A stretch of DNA of 6,945 nt from Lachnospiraceae bacterium UBA2864 (GCA_002350525.1 DEFA01000023.1:49786-56730); one strand, 5' to 3'. Positions 1 to 5,264 are shown, counted from the first letter of the stretch. Numbers and translations: made by a program. The notes: generated by a model not told the origin, from the sequence alone.

Positions 1-126
1 TTTTGGATATATACCCGGACAAATACCCGGCCCGGTTTTATAACGGCTTTAAAAAGCCATATAGGGCCCACAAAAGCAATAAAATATCATGACACTTTAC
101 TGCAGCCGGCCCACATCAAAAAAGAT

Positions 127-160
127 CCCGGAACCGGCAAAAATGCCCGGCCGGGTTTTT
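127..160 (+). terminator. GC-rich hairpin with T-run, possible intrinsic terminator
   Basis: CCGGC at 134-138 can pair with GCCGG at 150-154 around an A-rich loop, and CCCGG at 127-131 can alternatively pair with CCGGG at 151-155. A run of five T follows at 156-160. It would end plus-strand transcription coming from left of the window. The alternative pairings and the perfect palindrome CCCGGCCGGG (146-155) make the exact structure uncertain. Confidence 0.4.
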
Positions 161-279
161 GTTGTGCCCGGTCTTATTATATGCCATTGTGACCGCGTAC
201 AATGCCAAAATAACCATTTTAAACCGTGCACCACTATTAATATAAGGGTAGACGCTAAAAGCGCCTTAAATCGCCGTAT

Positions 280-378
280 AAAGGCCTTTTTTGACAATTC
301 CGCGACAATTTACACTGTTTTTAGTGTATTTGTCAGACTATTTAACAATTGTCAGACAACTTAAAGTTAAAGGCCTTT
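280..378. repeat. Nested dyad array around TACACT/AGTGTA
   Basis: Outer AAAGGCCTTT palindromes sit at 280-289 and 369-378, the second inside a perfect 14-bp palindrome TTAAAGGCCTTTAA (367-380). Within them TGACAATT (292-299) is inverted as AATTGTCA (347-354), GACAA (304-308) is inverted as TTGTC (330-334), and TACACT (311-316) is inverted as AGTGTA (323-328) across a six-base loop. TTGTCAGAC also occurs twice directly (330-338 and 349-357). The layered symmetry looks like a multi-subunit protein-binding site, for instance a recombinase or regulator site. No family is recognised. Confidence 0.5.
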
Positions 379-539
379 AACCCGACCTCAAAAATGAAAA
401 GCCTGGGGGGAGGGGGATCTAAAATCTGGGTGTGTGTGTCTCAAATTTTTTTTGCAGATCTGAGAGACTTTTGACAGGGGTGATTTGGAGAGAAAAATTT
501 TGAAAAATTTTTTAAAATTTTGATCATTTTTGAAAAATA

Positions 540-565
540 TCACTATACCAAGGGGAATATAGTGA
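540..565. repeat. 8-bp perfect inverted repeat
   Basis: TCACTATA (540-547) is repeated in inverse as TATAGTGA (558-565) across a ten-base spacer. It borders the AT-rich tract to its left. It has no T-run, so it reads as a protein-binding dyad rather than a terminator. Confidence 0.5.
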
Positions 566-630
566 GTTTTCTGGGTGTGTGTCAGCTCTTCTGCCCTAAC
601 TCAGTGAGTTTTTTCGTGACAGGGGGCACC

Positions 631-699
631 TGTTAACAAATAAGTTGTTGACACTTCGTTAACACTATGTTAACATGATAACAACAAAAGACGTTAACA
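631..699. promoter_or_regulatory. GTTAAC box array (iteron-like) over the recombinase promoter
   Basis: Four exact GTTAACA cores lie at 632-638, 658-664, 669-675 and 693-699, and two one-mismatch versions at 646-653 (TGTTGACA) and 676-683 (TGATAACA). Those starting at 646, 657 and 668 are spaced exactly 11 bp, about one helical turn, forming three tandem 11-bp units. The set covers the putative -35, spacer, -10 and start region, so occupancy should affect transcription. Likely roles are operators for autoregulation, or accessory/crossover subsites for the adjacent recombinase. A replication iteron role is also possible but no Rep gene is present. Confidence 0.6.
648..676 (+). promoter_or_regulatory. 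Putative sigma-A promoter of the serine recombinase
   Basis: A perfect -35 hexamer TTGACA (648-653) is followed after 17 bases by TAACAT (671-676), a 4 of 6 match to TATAAT. Predicted transcription starts near 683, about 40 bases before the start codon. The -35 and -10 both overlap GTTAAC-type boxes, which suggests repression of the recombinase gene. Confidence 0.55.
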
Positions 700-720
700 C
701 ATTTTATGGGAGGTGTTTTT

Positions 721-1308
721 ATGAAGTACGGATATGCAAGAGTAAGTACCAAGGAACAGAACGAAGATAGACAGATTGAAAACCTGTTAAAGAATGGTGT
801 TGAGAAGGATAATATCTTCATCGACAAGATCTCAGGAAAGAACTTTAATAGACCTGAATATCAGAATCTGGTTGCTAAGCTCCAGGAGGGTGATGTTCTT
901 TACATCCACAGCATTGATCGTCTGGGCCGCAACTACGATATGATCCTTGAGGAGTGGAACCGGATCACAAAGACTATCAAGGCAGATATAATAGTCCTGG
1001 ATATGCCGCTGCTTGATACAACTCAGGATAGAAGCAATCTTACCGGAAAGTTTATGGCAGACCTGGTGCTGCAGATACTCTCCTACGTTGCTGAAGTTGA
1101 AAGAAATAAGATTCGTGAAAGATCTCGTGAAGGTATTGAGCTTGCAAAGGCAAAGGGTGTTTACGATAAGGTTGATATCGACATGGATCGCGTCGCAGAG
1201 CTGAAAAAAGAAGTCGCTGCTGGTAGAATGTCTGTAGCTGCTGCAGCTAGGGAATGTGGCATCAGCAGGCTGTCAATGTATCGCAGGTTTGAAAGAATTA
1301 AAGATTAA
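721..1308 (+). CDS. Small serine recombinase (resolvase/invertase family)
   Basis: This 195-residue protein is a site-specific DNA recombinase of the Tn3 resolvase/DNA invertase type, which cuts and rejoins DNA at paired sites through a 5'-phosphoserine link. The N-terminal catalytic domain starts YGYARVSTKEQ with Arg7 and nucleophile Ser9, and has DRLGR at 66-70 (Asp66, Arg67, Arg70), matching the known active-site spacing. The helix-E region ends with Glu127-Arg128 and the ERSREGIELAKAKG-like linker. Residues about 169-192 (MSVAAAARECGISRLSMYRR) form the C-terminal helix-turn-helix. Length is typical of the family, so it looks intact. ATG 721 is chosen over ATG 706 because GGGAGG at 708-713 overlaps the latter and is well spaced for the former. 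No transposase is adjacent, so resolvase versus invertase or plasmid-multimer resolution cannot be decided; the GTTAAC array just upstream is a candidate recombination or control site. Confidence 0.95.
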   Translation: MKYGYARVSTKEQNEDRQIENLLKNGVEKDNIFIDKISGKNFNRPEYQNLVAKLQEGDVLYIHSIDRLGRNYDMILEEWNRITKTIKADIIVLDMPLLDTTQDRSNLTGKFMADLVLQILSYVAEVERNKIRERSREGIELAKAKGVYDKVDIDMDRVAELKKEVAAGRMSVAAAARECGISRLSMYRRFERIKD

Positions 1309-1327
1309 TCCAAATAAAAGATAATTA

Positions 1328-1360
1328 GTGCCTCTGTCATACGTGACAGGGGTGCTTTTT
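1328..1360 (+). terminator. Rho-independent terminator of the recombinase gene
   Basis: A 12-bp stem (1328-1339 with 1344-1355, three G-T wobbles) closes a TACG loop and is followed by five T. It begins 19 bases after the stop codon. Its right arm TGACAGGGG is also found at 472-480 and 617-625 upstream of the gene. Confidence 0.85.
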
Positions 1361-1564
1361 AAATAAAAAATCCCTATCCAACACAATTGTTAGACAAGGA
1401 ATGAAATAATCGCCATTCTGACCGAGCTGTAAGCTCCATATCCCGACGCAAATATTCAATTCGATAATTTATTCATCCGAGTTATGTAATCCTCTTAAAT
1501 CGCCTTCTAGGGCTTCTTTAAACACGATAGGCCGTTACACTCTCCTTTTTCGTGTTTTAATTGT

Positions 1565-1751
1565 CAGGGTTCCCTGCAGGGTTCCCTTTTAAAGATTCGG
1601 CTTCGGAAGTGCCCGATTTTAAAGGGTTTCAAGAGGTTCCTAAACTTTCGACCCCCGCTGCCGGCACTCGGAAAGCCCGATTTTACGGGCTTTTTAAATT
1701 TCTCAGGGGGTTACCAGGGGTTACCTTTTTCTTATGTAAACCAAATCGGGC
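1565..1751. repeat. Cluster of short tandem and inverted repeats
   Basis: A 12-bp tandem pair CAGGGTTCCCTG/CAGGGTTCCCTT occupies 1565-1588. Another tandem pair, CAGGGGGTTAC/CAGGGGTTACC, occupies 1704-1725. GCCCGATTTTA appears at 1611-1621 and 1675-1685, both preceded by CGGAA, and its inverse AAATCGGGC appears at 1743-1751. Composition is clearly more GC-rich than flanking DNA. It could be a degraded mobile element or a structured RNA/terminator region; I cannot assign it. Confidence 0.5.
1672..1695 (+). terminator. Hairpin with T-run, probable intrinsic terminator
   Basis: AAAGCCCG (1672-1679) pairs perfectly with CGGGCTTT (1686-1693) around ATTTTA, and the T-run continues to 1695. Since both arms end in A/T runs it could act on either strand. 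No plus-strand gene directly precedes it, but on the minus strand it lies downstream of the response-regulator remnant. Confidence 0.5.
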
Positions 1752-1755
1752 CCTT

Positions 1756-1863
1756 TTAGCCTTCTCCGAGCATTCTTAACTGCATGTTTTCTATTATAAT
1801 TTTCTTCTCATTTATCACCTTTACTATGGAAGCATCATCTTCCACCAAAAGAACCTGTATCAT
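1756..1863 (-). pseudogene. Response regulator N-terminal remnant (truncated)
   Basis: The frame begins MIQVLLVEDDASIVKVINEK, a classic opening of a CheY-like receiver domain: hydrophobic beta-1 strand followed by the acidic pocket Glu8-Asp9-Asp10 that binds magnesium. Start evidence is strong, with GGAGG at 1869-1873 five bases before ATG 1863. After about residue 20 the sequence loses receiver character and stops at residue 35 (TAA 1756-1758). The phosphoacceptor Asp expected near residue 52, the conserved Thr and Lys, and any DNA-binding domain are missing, and I find no continuation in other frames down to 1560. A complete gene probably stood here and lost its body by deletion or insertion; repeats lie immediately past the break. 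No partner histidine kinase is visible. Confidence 0.6.
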
Positions 1864-1927
1864 AAAAACCTCCGCACCTAGGATGAATAAATATTACTAT
1901 ACAAATCTACCGAACTTCTATCAAGAA

Positions 1928-1954
1928 AAAAAGTCAGGGCGGACCTGACTTTTT
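1928..1954 (-). terminator. Strong bidirectional terminator after the SGNH hydrolase
   Basis: AAAAAGTCAGG (1928-1938) pairs perfectly over 11 bp with CCTGACTTTTT (1944-1954) around a five-base loop. On the minus strand it is followed by a seven-T run (complement of 1926-1932) and lies 23 bases past the stop codon of the hydrolase gene. It separates that operon from the response-regulator remnant. Confidence 0.9.
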
Positions 1955-1977
1955 GATTCCCTATTGATATGAATTTA

Positions 1978-2685
1978 TCACTCTTTGTTAATAACAGTTG
2001 CAACTTTCTTCCTGATAATATCCGCTACATCTCTTGATATCATAACTACTTCATCAGTTACATTTTCTTTTACAGGAAACCATGATTCATCAGGCGTAGT
2101 AAAATCGTATGATTTTAAGAAGTCCTGATCAGGAAGTTTTCCTGTGATTACATTTGTAAGTACCATTGAAACCAGATAATCACCTATTGCAGAAGCATGT
2201 TCTCCATCTCTGTAATACAAATCCACACCACATTTTTGCAAAAGCTCAGGCAAGGCTAAGCTCCATACTTCCCCGATTGGAGCAAGTAATGCACCCTGCT
2301 CTCTAGCCAGTTTTTGATATCTACGATTCATCTCTGACTGATTTTCCGGCTTATTTTTCTCAGCCCAGGTTTCAAATATGATAGGCACTGTATTTACTTT
2401 TCTACACATTTCAATGATTTCGGAAGCATAAGTGATCGTATCCGCTTCATCAGGCATTGGATGAGCCTGCTCCTGAATAATACAATAATCATATTTTCCA
2501 TGAAGTATATTAAAACGTTCGGAGAAGTACTCTTCACCCATATGCCACTTCAAAGACCGGCCTGAATATGCCAGCATAAAAACTTCGCATTTTTCACCGG
2601 TAGCACTTTCTATCATCTCACGCATCAATTCCGGCATATCATTCATATATGTGTGGCTATTGCCAATAAACAAAACTTTCATCAT
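1978..2685 (-). CDS. SGNH/GDSL-type hydrolase (DUF4886-like)
   Basis: A 235-residue single-domain hydrolase, probably an esterase or carbohydrate deacetylase; the substrate cannot be read from sequence. It opens MMKVLFIGNSHTY, where Ser10 of GNS is the expected nucleophile. Gly42 in YSGRS fits the block II oxyanion position, IIQEQ (69-73) sits where block III is expected but lacks the usual Asn, and DGEH with Asp160 and His163 is the DxxH block completing the catalytic triad. There is no signal peptide, so it should act in the cytoplasm. I use ATG 2685 rather than the upstream TTG 2694, because AAGGG at 2695-2699 is nine bases before it; ATG 2682 is also possible. The upstream gene stops five bases before this start, so translation is probably coupled. 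The GNSHT plus IIQEQ pattern resembles the DUF4886 branch; family placement is from memory. Confidence 0.85.
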   Translation of the reverse strand: MMKVLFIGNSHTYMNDMPELMREMIESATGEKCEVFMLAYSGRSLKWHMGEEYFSERFNILHGKYDYCIIQEQAHPMPDEADTITYASEIIEMCRKVNTVPIIFETWAEKNKPENQSEMNRRYQKLAREQGALLAPIGEVWSLALPELLQKCGVDLYYRDGEHASAIGDYLVSMVLTNVITGKLPDQDFLKSYDFTTPDESWFPVKENVTDEVVMISRDVADIIRKKVATVINKE

Positions 2686-2690
2686 TCCTA

Positions 2691-3242
2691 TCAACCCTTG
2701 TTCTCCAAATTTCCTTTATTCTCGATATAGTCTTTCAGCCTTGAAAAAGTGCTGTTCGAAAAGTCATTTTTGTACATGGACATTGGTTCGCCCGGCAATT
2801 TGTACTCATGGGATGGGATCAGTACGCACGTGAATGAATGATCACCATCCTCACAGTGGAAAGTTATCGTCTCGACAAGCCTTGTATATTTTCTATGTGA
2901 TTTAGCTCTGTAGCCCATCGACGTCCTGTACGACCGTATTTCTTTGCTCAGATTAATGCTTCTTATCGAAGTGTACTCTATCCTCTTCTTAAAGATCCTA
3001 CCGAATGTAACAGCTGTATCGTTAGCGCGAACTATTCCTTCAATTTGGTAAAATCCAATCCAGCAGATAAACAAGAAGATAGATATACCAAGCATTGCGA
3101 AGAATATACTATTGTCAATAGAGTCACGTTTAATGAATGCGATAACCATCAATATTATCGCTGCAAACAGTGGTACATCATATCCGGCAATATCGTCTTT
3201 GACTGATTCATAACAGTACTTTTCTTTCATTTCGTATTTCAT
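2691..3242 (-). CDS. Two-helix membrane protein with possible PH-like cytoplasmic domain
   Basis: This 183-residue protein has a short polar N-terminus, two hydrophobic segments (about 23-38 and 44-66) with a positively charged KRD turn between them, and a soluble C-terminal part. The part after the second helix (about 68-145) reads as alternating short strands with a GRIFKKRIEYTSIRSINL stretch, a pattern seen in bacterial PH-like membrane proteins; this is a tentative resemblance. The C-terminus carries a small duplication, ENKG at 174-177 and 180-183. ATG 3242 is chosen over an upstream GTG/ATG-containing extension because GAGGG lies six bases before it. It directly precedes and is likely coupled to the SGNH hydrolase gene. 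Function unknown. Confidence 0.75.
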   Translation of the reverse strand: MKYEMKEKYCYESVKDDIAGYDVPLFAAIILMVIAFIKRDSIDNSIFFAMLGISIFLFICWIGFYQIEGIVRANDTAVTFGRIFKKRIEYTSIRSINLSKEIRSYRTSMGYRAKSHRKYTRLVETITFHCEDGDHSFTCVLIPSHEYKLPGEPMSMYKNDFSNSTFSRLKDYIENKGNLENKG

Positions 3243-3273
3243 AATATTCCCTCTAAACCACCCTTGAATTCCA

Positions 3274-3515
3274 CTATGCTGTCGTATTCCAATACAGCAT
3301 AATATATTCATTCGCAGTGCATAAAATCATAATGTGCTCAAACTGGTCTTCCGGACTCATAGTGTATGATTCCAGCACTTCCTCATAATCAATCTTCACT
3401 GCATCCTTCATGTTTAAAACAATTGACTTCATAAAACTGATATCGTCATCATTTGATTTAATAAATTCATTCTCTCTATTTAGAAGTTTTTGACCAGCAT
3501 CCGGAGCATCTATAT
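3274..3515 (-). pseudogene. C-terminal remnant of an unrecognised protein
   Basis: The minus-strand frame ending at TAG 3274-3276 encodes about 75 residues of protein-like sequence, from DAPDAGQKLLNRE through YEEVLESYTMSPEDQFEH to the end EYIMLYWNTTA. I do not recognise the family. The frame stays open to its right into a GC-rich, hairpin-rich segment (3516-3622) that does not look like coding DNA, and the longest start (GTG 3612) lies inside that segment with no ribosome binding site. An internal ATG at about 3432 also lacks one. The simplest reading is a gene whose N-terminal part was lost or displaced when an IS/MITE-like sequence entered. The neighbour on the right ends only 17 bases beyond that segment, so no N-terminal fragment survives. 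Confidence 0.5.
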
Positions 3516-3617
3516 GGGGCTGTCCAAAAACTTGCAAGCAACGGAAAAACCTTGGTTTTCCCTTTTTTCTGGGGAGACCCCAGTCCCCCGTATGAGATTT
3601 TTTATTCGACACAACCC
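3516..3617. mobile_element. MITE-like or IS-end fragment, about 102 bp
   Basis: The left end reads GGGGCTGTCCAAAAA (3516-3530) and the right end reads inwards GGGTTGTGTCGAATAA (complement of 3602-3617), an imperfect terminal inverted repeat with one indel. GGGGCTGTCCAAAAA resembles IS ends I recall from Firmicutes (IS1182-like), which is not verified here. Inside are two hairpins: GGAAAAACC/GGTTTTCC with one bulged base (3543-3561) and CTGGGG/CCCCAG (3569-3583). No transposase is encoded, and no convincing target duplication is visible. The left arm also has an inverted near-copy at 3484-3498. Confidence 0.4.
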
Positions 3618-3639
3618 GTATGTAGGGTTAACTTCCGAT

Positions 3640-4047
3640 TTATTTTTCTTTCAATTCCTTGTTCATCTTAACAACAGCAATTATAAAATGAACGATTGCA
3701 GCAACAAATGATGGTAAACTAACAAAAAACCATAAATACATAGCCCCGAGTCCACGCAGGATAAAGTTGTGGTCGTTTATATAACTAATGACTCCAATTA
3801 TCACTGTTATTATAGTTATCGCAAAACAAATCAAAGAGACAGTAAACCTTGACGTTTTATCCTTTATAGCTTCGACAAAATAAGCAATACCCGTTACTAA
3901 AAATGGCGTAGTTAACATACTGATAAATATTGCATAAAAAGGTAACACATCATTCAAAATAAGAATAAAGCCCACAACTGATAGTATGAATAGCGGAATT
4001 ATCAACTTAATAAAAAACATTTTTGTTCTTGATTCATTATCTTTCAT
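3640..4047 (-). CDS. Small four-helix integral membrane protein, unknown function
   Basis: A 135-residue protein with a charged N-terminus (MKDNESRTK), four hydrophobic segments (about 11-31, 35-58, 68-90 and 100-126) and a lysine-rich C-terminal tail (KMNKELKEK). It should sit in the cytoplasmic membrane with both ends inside. No catalytic or transport motif is recognisable. ATG 4047 is preceded by GGGGG ten bases away, which is a usable though wide spacing. It ends 17 bases before the element-like segment and may once have been followed by the broken gene at 3274-3515. Confidence 0.75.
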   Translation of the reverse strand: MKDNESRTKMFFIKLIIPLFILSVVGFILILNDVLPFYAIFISMLTTPFLVTGIAYFVEAIKDKTSRFTVSLICFAITIITVIIGVISYINDHNFILRGLGAMYLWFFVSLPSFVAAIVHFIIAVVKMNKELKEK

Positions 4048-4076
4048 AAAATATTGTCCCCCTTATCAATACAAAG

Positions 4077-4281
4077 TTATCTTAACAATCTTCCTCTAAA
4101 ATACTGTTCCTGAAAATCGATCATTTTTAGGATTTCCTCGTCAGTATAGTTTCTTTCATCGATAGAAACTATCCCATTTATCCTCAACATCATTTAATCG
4201 ATGATAAACTGGAAATAAACATTTATAAATTACTCGTTTTATCCATCTCTTTTTACAACTATCACTATTCAAGTGAAACAA
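4077..4281 (-). pseudogene. Possible small frameshifted gene
   Basis: Two overlapping minus-strand frames each look protein-like over only part of this span. The first, 4156-4281, has a TTG start and 41 codons with the segment KRVIYKCLFPVYHRLNDVED. The second, 4077-4193, has 38 codons with DERNYTDEEILKMIDFQEQ and ends 29 bases before the next gene. Joining them near 4160-4170 would give one roughly 65-residue product, so a frameshift in a decaying gene is one explanation. Neither frame has a clear ribosome binding site, and a stop codon lies directly before ATG 4193. Alternatively only the second is a real short gene, or none is. Confidence 0.25.
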
Positions 4282-4302
4282 TCAATAAAAGTTTCATTGT
4301 TT
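4276..4302 (-). terminator. Weak hairpin at the end of crcB
   Basis: AAACAAT (4276-4282) and ATTGTTT (4296-4302) form a 7-bp inverted repeat overlapping the crcB stop codon. On the minus strand no T-run follows, so it is at best an inefficient terminator. Confidence 0.2.
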
Positions 4303-4662
4303 TCCTGCAACAATATCTATTCCAAAGATTACAGCAACGCCTATAGTAGCACTGAGTATTGCATATAGAAAAGCTATTCCCATATGACCACCTTTAATAA
4401 GATCAGTTGTTTCCAGTGCAAATGTTGAAAATGTAGTAAATCCACCACAGATTCCGGCTTTCAGGAAAAGTATCCATTTCGGATTAATTTCCGGATTTCT
4501 GGACGCCAGAACCGTTATAAGTCCTATCAAAAGGCATCCAATAATATTTATACAAAATGTTTTGACTGGAAATACCATTGTTTCTTTAACCGGTATTAGT
4601 CCAATAAGGTAACGAAGCACCGCACCTATGAAGCCACCCATACCTACTGCTATTATGTTCAA
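4294..4662 (-). CDS. crcB: CrcB/FluC fluoride ion channel
   Basis: A 122-residue membrane protein of the Fluc family, which works as a dual-topology dimer to let fluoride out of the cell. Family hallmarks are all present: GGFIGAVLRY (9-18), the pore Asn39 with Gly42 in INIIG, and GICGGFTTFSTF (70-81) carrying the Phe-box residues Phe78 and Phe81. Four hydrophobic helices and the length are typical. The start is TTG 4662, supported by GGAGAGG eight bases upstream; no better ATG exists before the first motif. Its start lies two bases after the stop of the DUF5714-like gene, whose last codons contain this ribosome binding site, so translation is coupled. I see no fluoride riboswitch in the window; it is last in an operon rather than under its own control. 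A single subunit is encoded, so a homodimer is expected. Confidence 0.93.
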   Translation of the reverse strand: MNIIAVGMGGFIGAVLRYLIGLIPVKETMVFPVKTFCINIIGCLLIGLITVLASRNPEINPKWILFLKAGICGGFTTFSTFALETTDLIKGGHMGIAFLYAILSATIGVAVIFGIDIVAGKQ

Positions 4663-4664
4663 AG

Positions 4665-5237
4665 CTACATCCTCTCCGCCTTATAAAACGGGCATCTTTC
4701 TTTTATACATTGTTGATTCTGATTCGAAAACTCACATTCCTGATCTTCATATTCCAGTTTTACATCGTAATGCGAATTAACGTATTCCGTACCATTTTTA
4801 AATGCTACCATAGCATCTCTTTTACAACATCTAGGTCCATTGATTTTTCCTAGTTCACTAATAGCTTTTGAAGTAAATGACATATGTTTCCCCCATGTAC
4901 CATCTGTAGACAAGGGGCCTGTACCATCAATTATTGCTAAAGCTGCTCCAATCGAAGTGATAGCACCGCATACTCCCCATAATCCACACATAGCTCCTGG
5001 CATCCTTAGCCCTTCCTTTACCAGCTGTTCCAGACTAGTATCTATATCAATCTTTCCACCAGCATTATAAAACGCCATAAGAAGGCATGCTCCATCAAGC
5101 ACATGATGTTCTGGGCCGTGCATATTTATATATTCTTTTTTAGCGATTATCTTAAAAATATGCACAGGATTATTCCCCTGTTCCTGCTTTATATCATCTA
5201 TGATAAGCTGTGCTTTCTCTTCAATAGTCATTATCAC
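4665..5237 (-). CDS. DUF5714-like cysteine-rich protein
   Basis: A 190-residue soluble protein of unknown function. Recognisable conserved blocks are HGPEHHVLDGA (40-50), GAMCGLWGVCGAITSIGAA (81-99) and GPRCCKRDA (134-142), which fit my memory of the DUF5714 family of anaerobes and methanogens; the name is moderately certain. Eight cysteines (51, 84, 90, 137, 138, 168, 177, 182) plus His40, His44 and His45 suggest a metal or iron-sulfur centre, with Cys168, Cys177 and Cys182 forming a tail cluster. GTG 5237 has GGAG five bases upstream; ATG 5231 is an alternative, eleven bases from it. It follows the NifX-like gene by 27 bases and overlaps the ribosome binding site of crcB, so it is part of a shared mRNA. 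A role in handling a metal cofactor is inferred from its neighbour and its cysteines. Confidence 0.8.
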   Translation of the reverse strand: MIMTIEEKAQLIIDDIKQEQGNNPVHIFKIIAKKEYINMHGPEHHVLDGACLLMAFYNAGGKIDIDTSLEQLVKEGLRMPGAMCGLWGVCGAITSIGAALAIIDGTGPLSTDGTWGKHMSFTSKAISELGKINGPRCCKRDAMVAFKNGTEYVNSHYDVKLEYEDQECEFSNQNQQCIKERCPFYKAERM

Positions 5238-5264
5238 AATTTCTCCAAATCTAATATTCTATCT

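Larger units (their letters stand above)
1..645. other. Non-coding, repeat-rich region upstream of the serine recombinase
   Basis: I find no convincing gene here; the open frames lack ribosome binding sites and have biased composition. The first 175 bases are GC-rich islands with six CCCGG copies (14, 26, 31, 127, 146, 167). Around 280-378 lies a nested dyad array. Bases 405-645 hold a G-rich run (about 404-417), two TCTGGGTGTGTGT copies (425-437 and 570-582), two AGTGAGTTTT copies (561-570 and 603-612), an AT-rich tract of AAAATTTT-like words (about 494-540) and an 8-bp inverted repeat. Density of short direct and inverted repeats beside a site-specific recombinase is consistent with a recombination, replication or attachment region; that role is inference. 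Confidence 0.6.
1361..1755. other. Non-coding, repeat-rich spacer
   Basis: No gene is supported between the recombinase terminator and the response-regulator remnant. The stretch contains an 8-bp inverted repeat AAACACGA (1520-1527) with TCGTGTTT (1550-1557), a short hairpin GAGCT/AGCTC (1424-1436), and, from 1565 on, a GC-richer cluster of direct and inverted repeats. A 72-codon open frame across 1561-1779 begins at TTG without a ribosome binding site and runs through the repeats, so I treat it as chance. Confidence 0.6.

Noticed and set aside
97..297. 66-codon minus-strand frame with a basic N-terminus and a hydrophobic stretch, resembling a small membrane protein
   Set aside because: It starts at TTG with no ribosome binding site and runs through CCCGG and AAAGGCCTTT repeats; the overlapping plus-strand frame at 89-364 is equally unsupported.
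1..645. CRISPR array
   Set aside because: The repeats are short, of several kinds and irregularly spaced, with no 25-40 bp repeat and spacer pattern and no cas genes.
633..827. 64-codon minus-strand frame
   Set aside because: It covers the recombinase promoter and start on the opposite strand and has no start signal.
1561..1779. 72-codon plus-strand frame beginning MSGFPAGFPFKD
   Set aside because: TTG start without ribosome binding site, composition driven by the repeat cluster and terminator hairpin, and it overlaps the better supported response-regulator remnant on the other strand.
3274..3612. Whole 112-codon frame as a genuine protein
   Set aside because: Its first part is the translation of hairpin-rich element-like DNA, its GTG start has no ribosome binding site, and only the C-terminal 75 or so residues look like protein.
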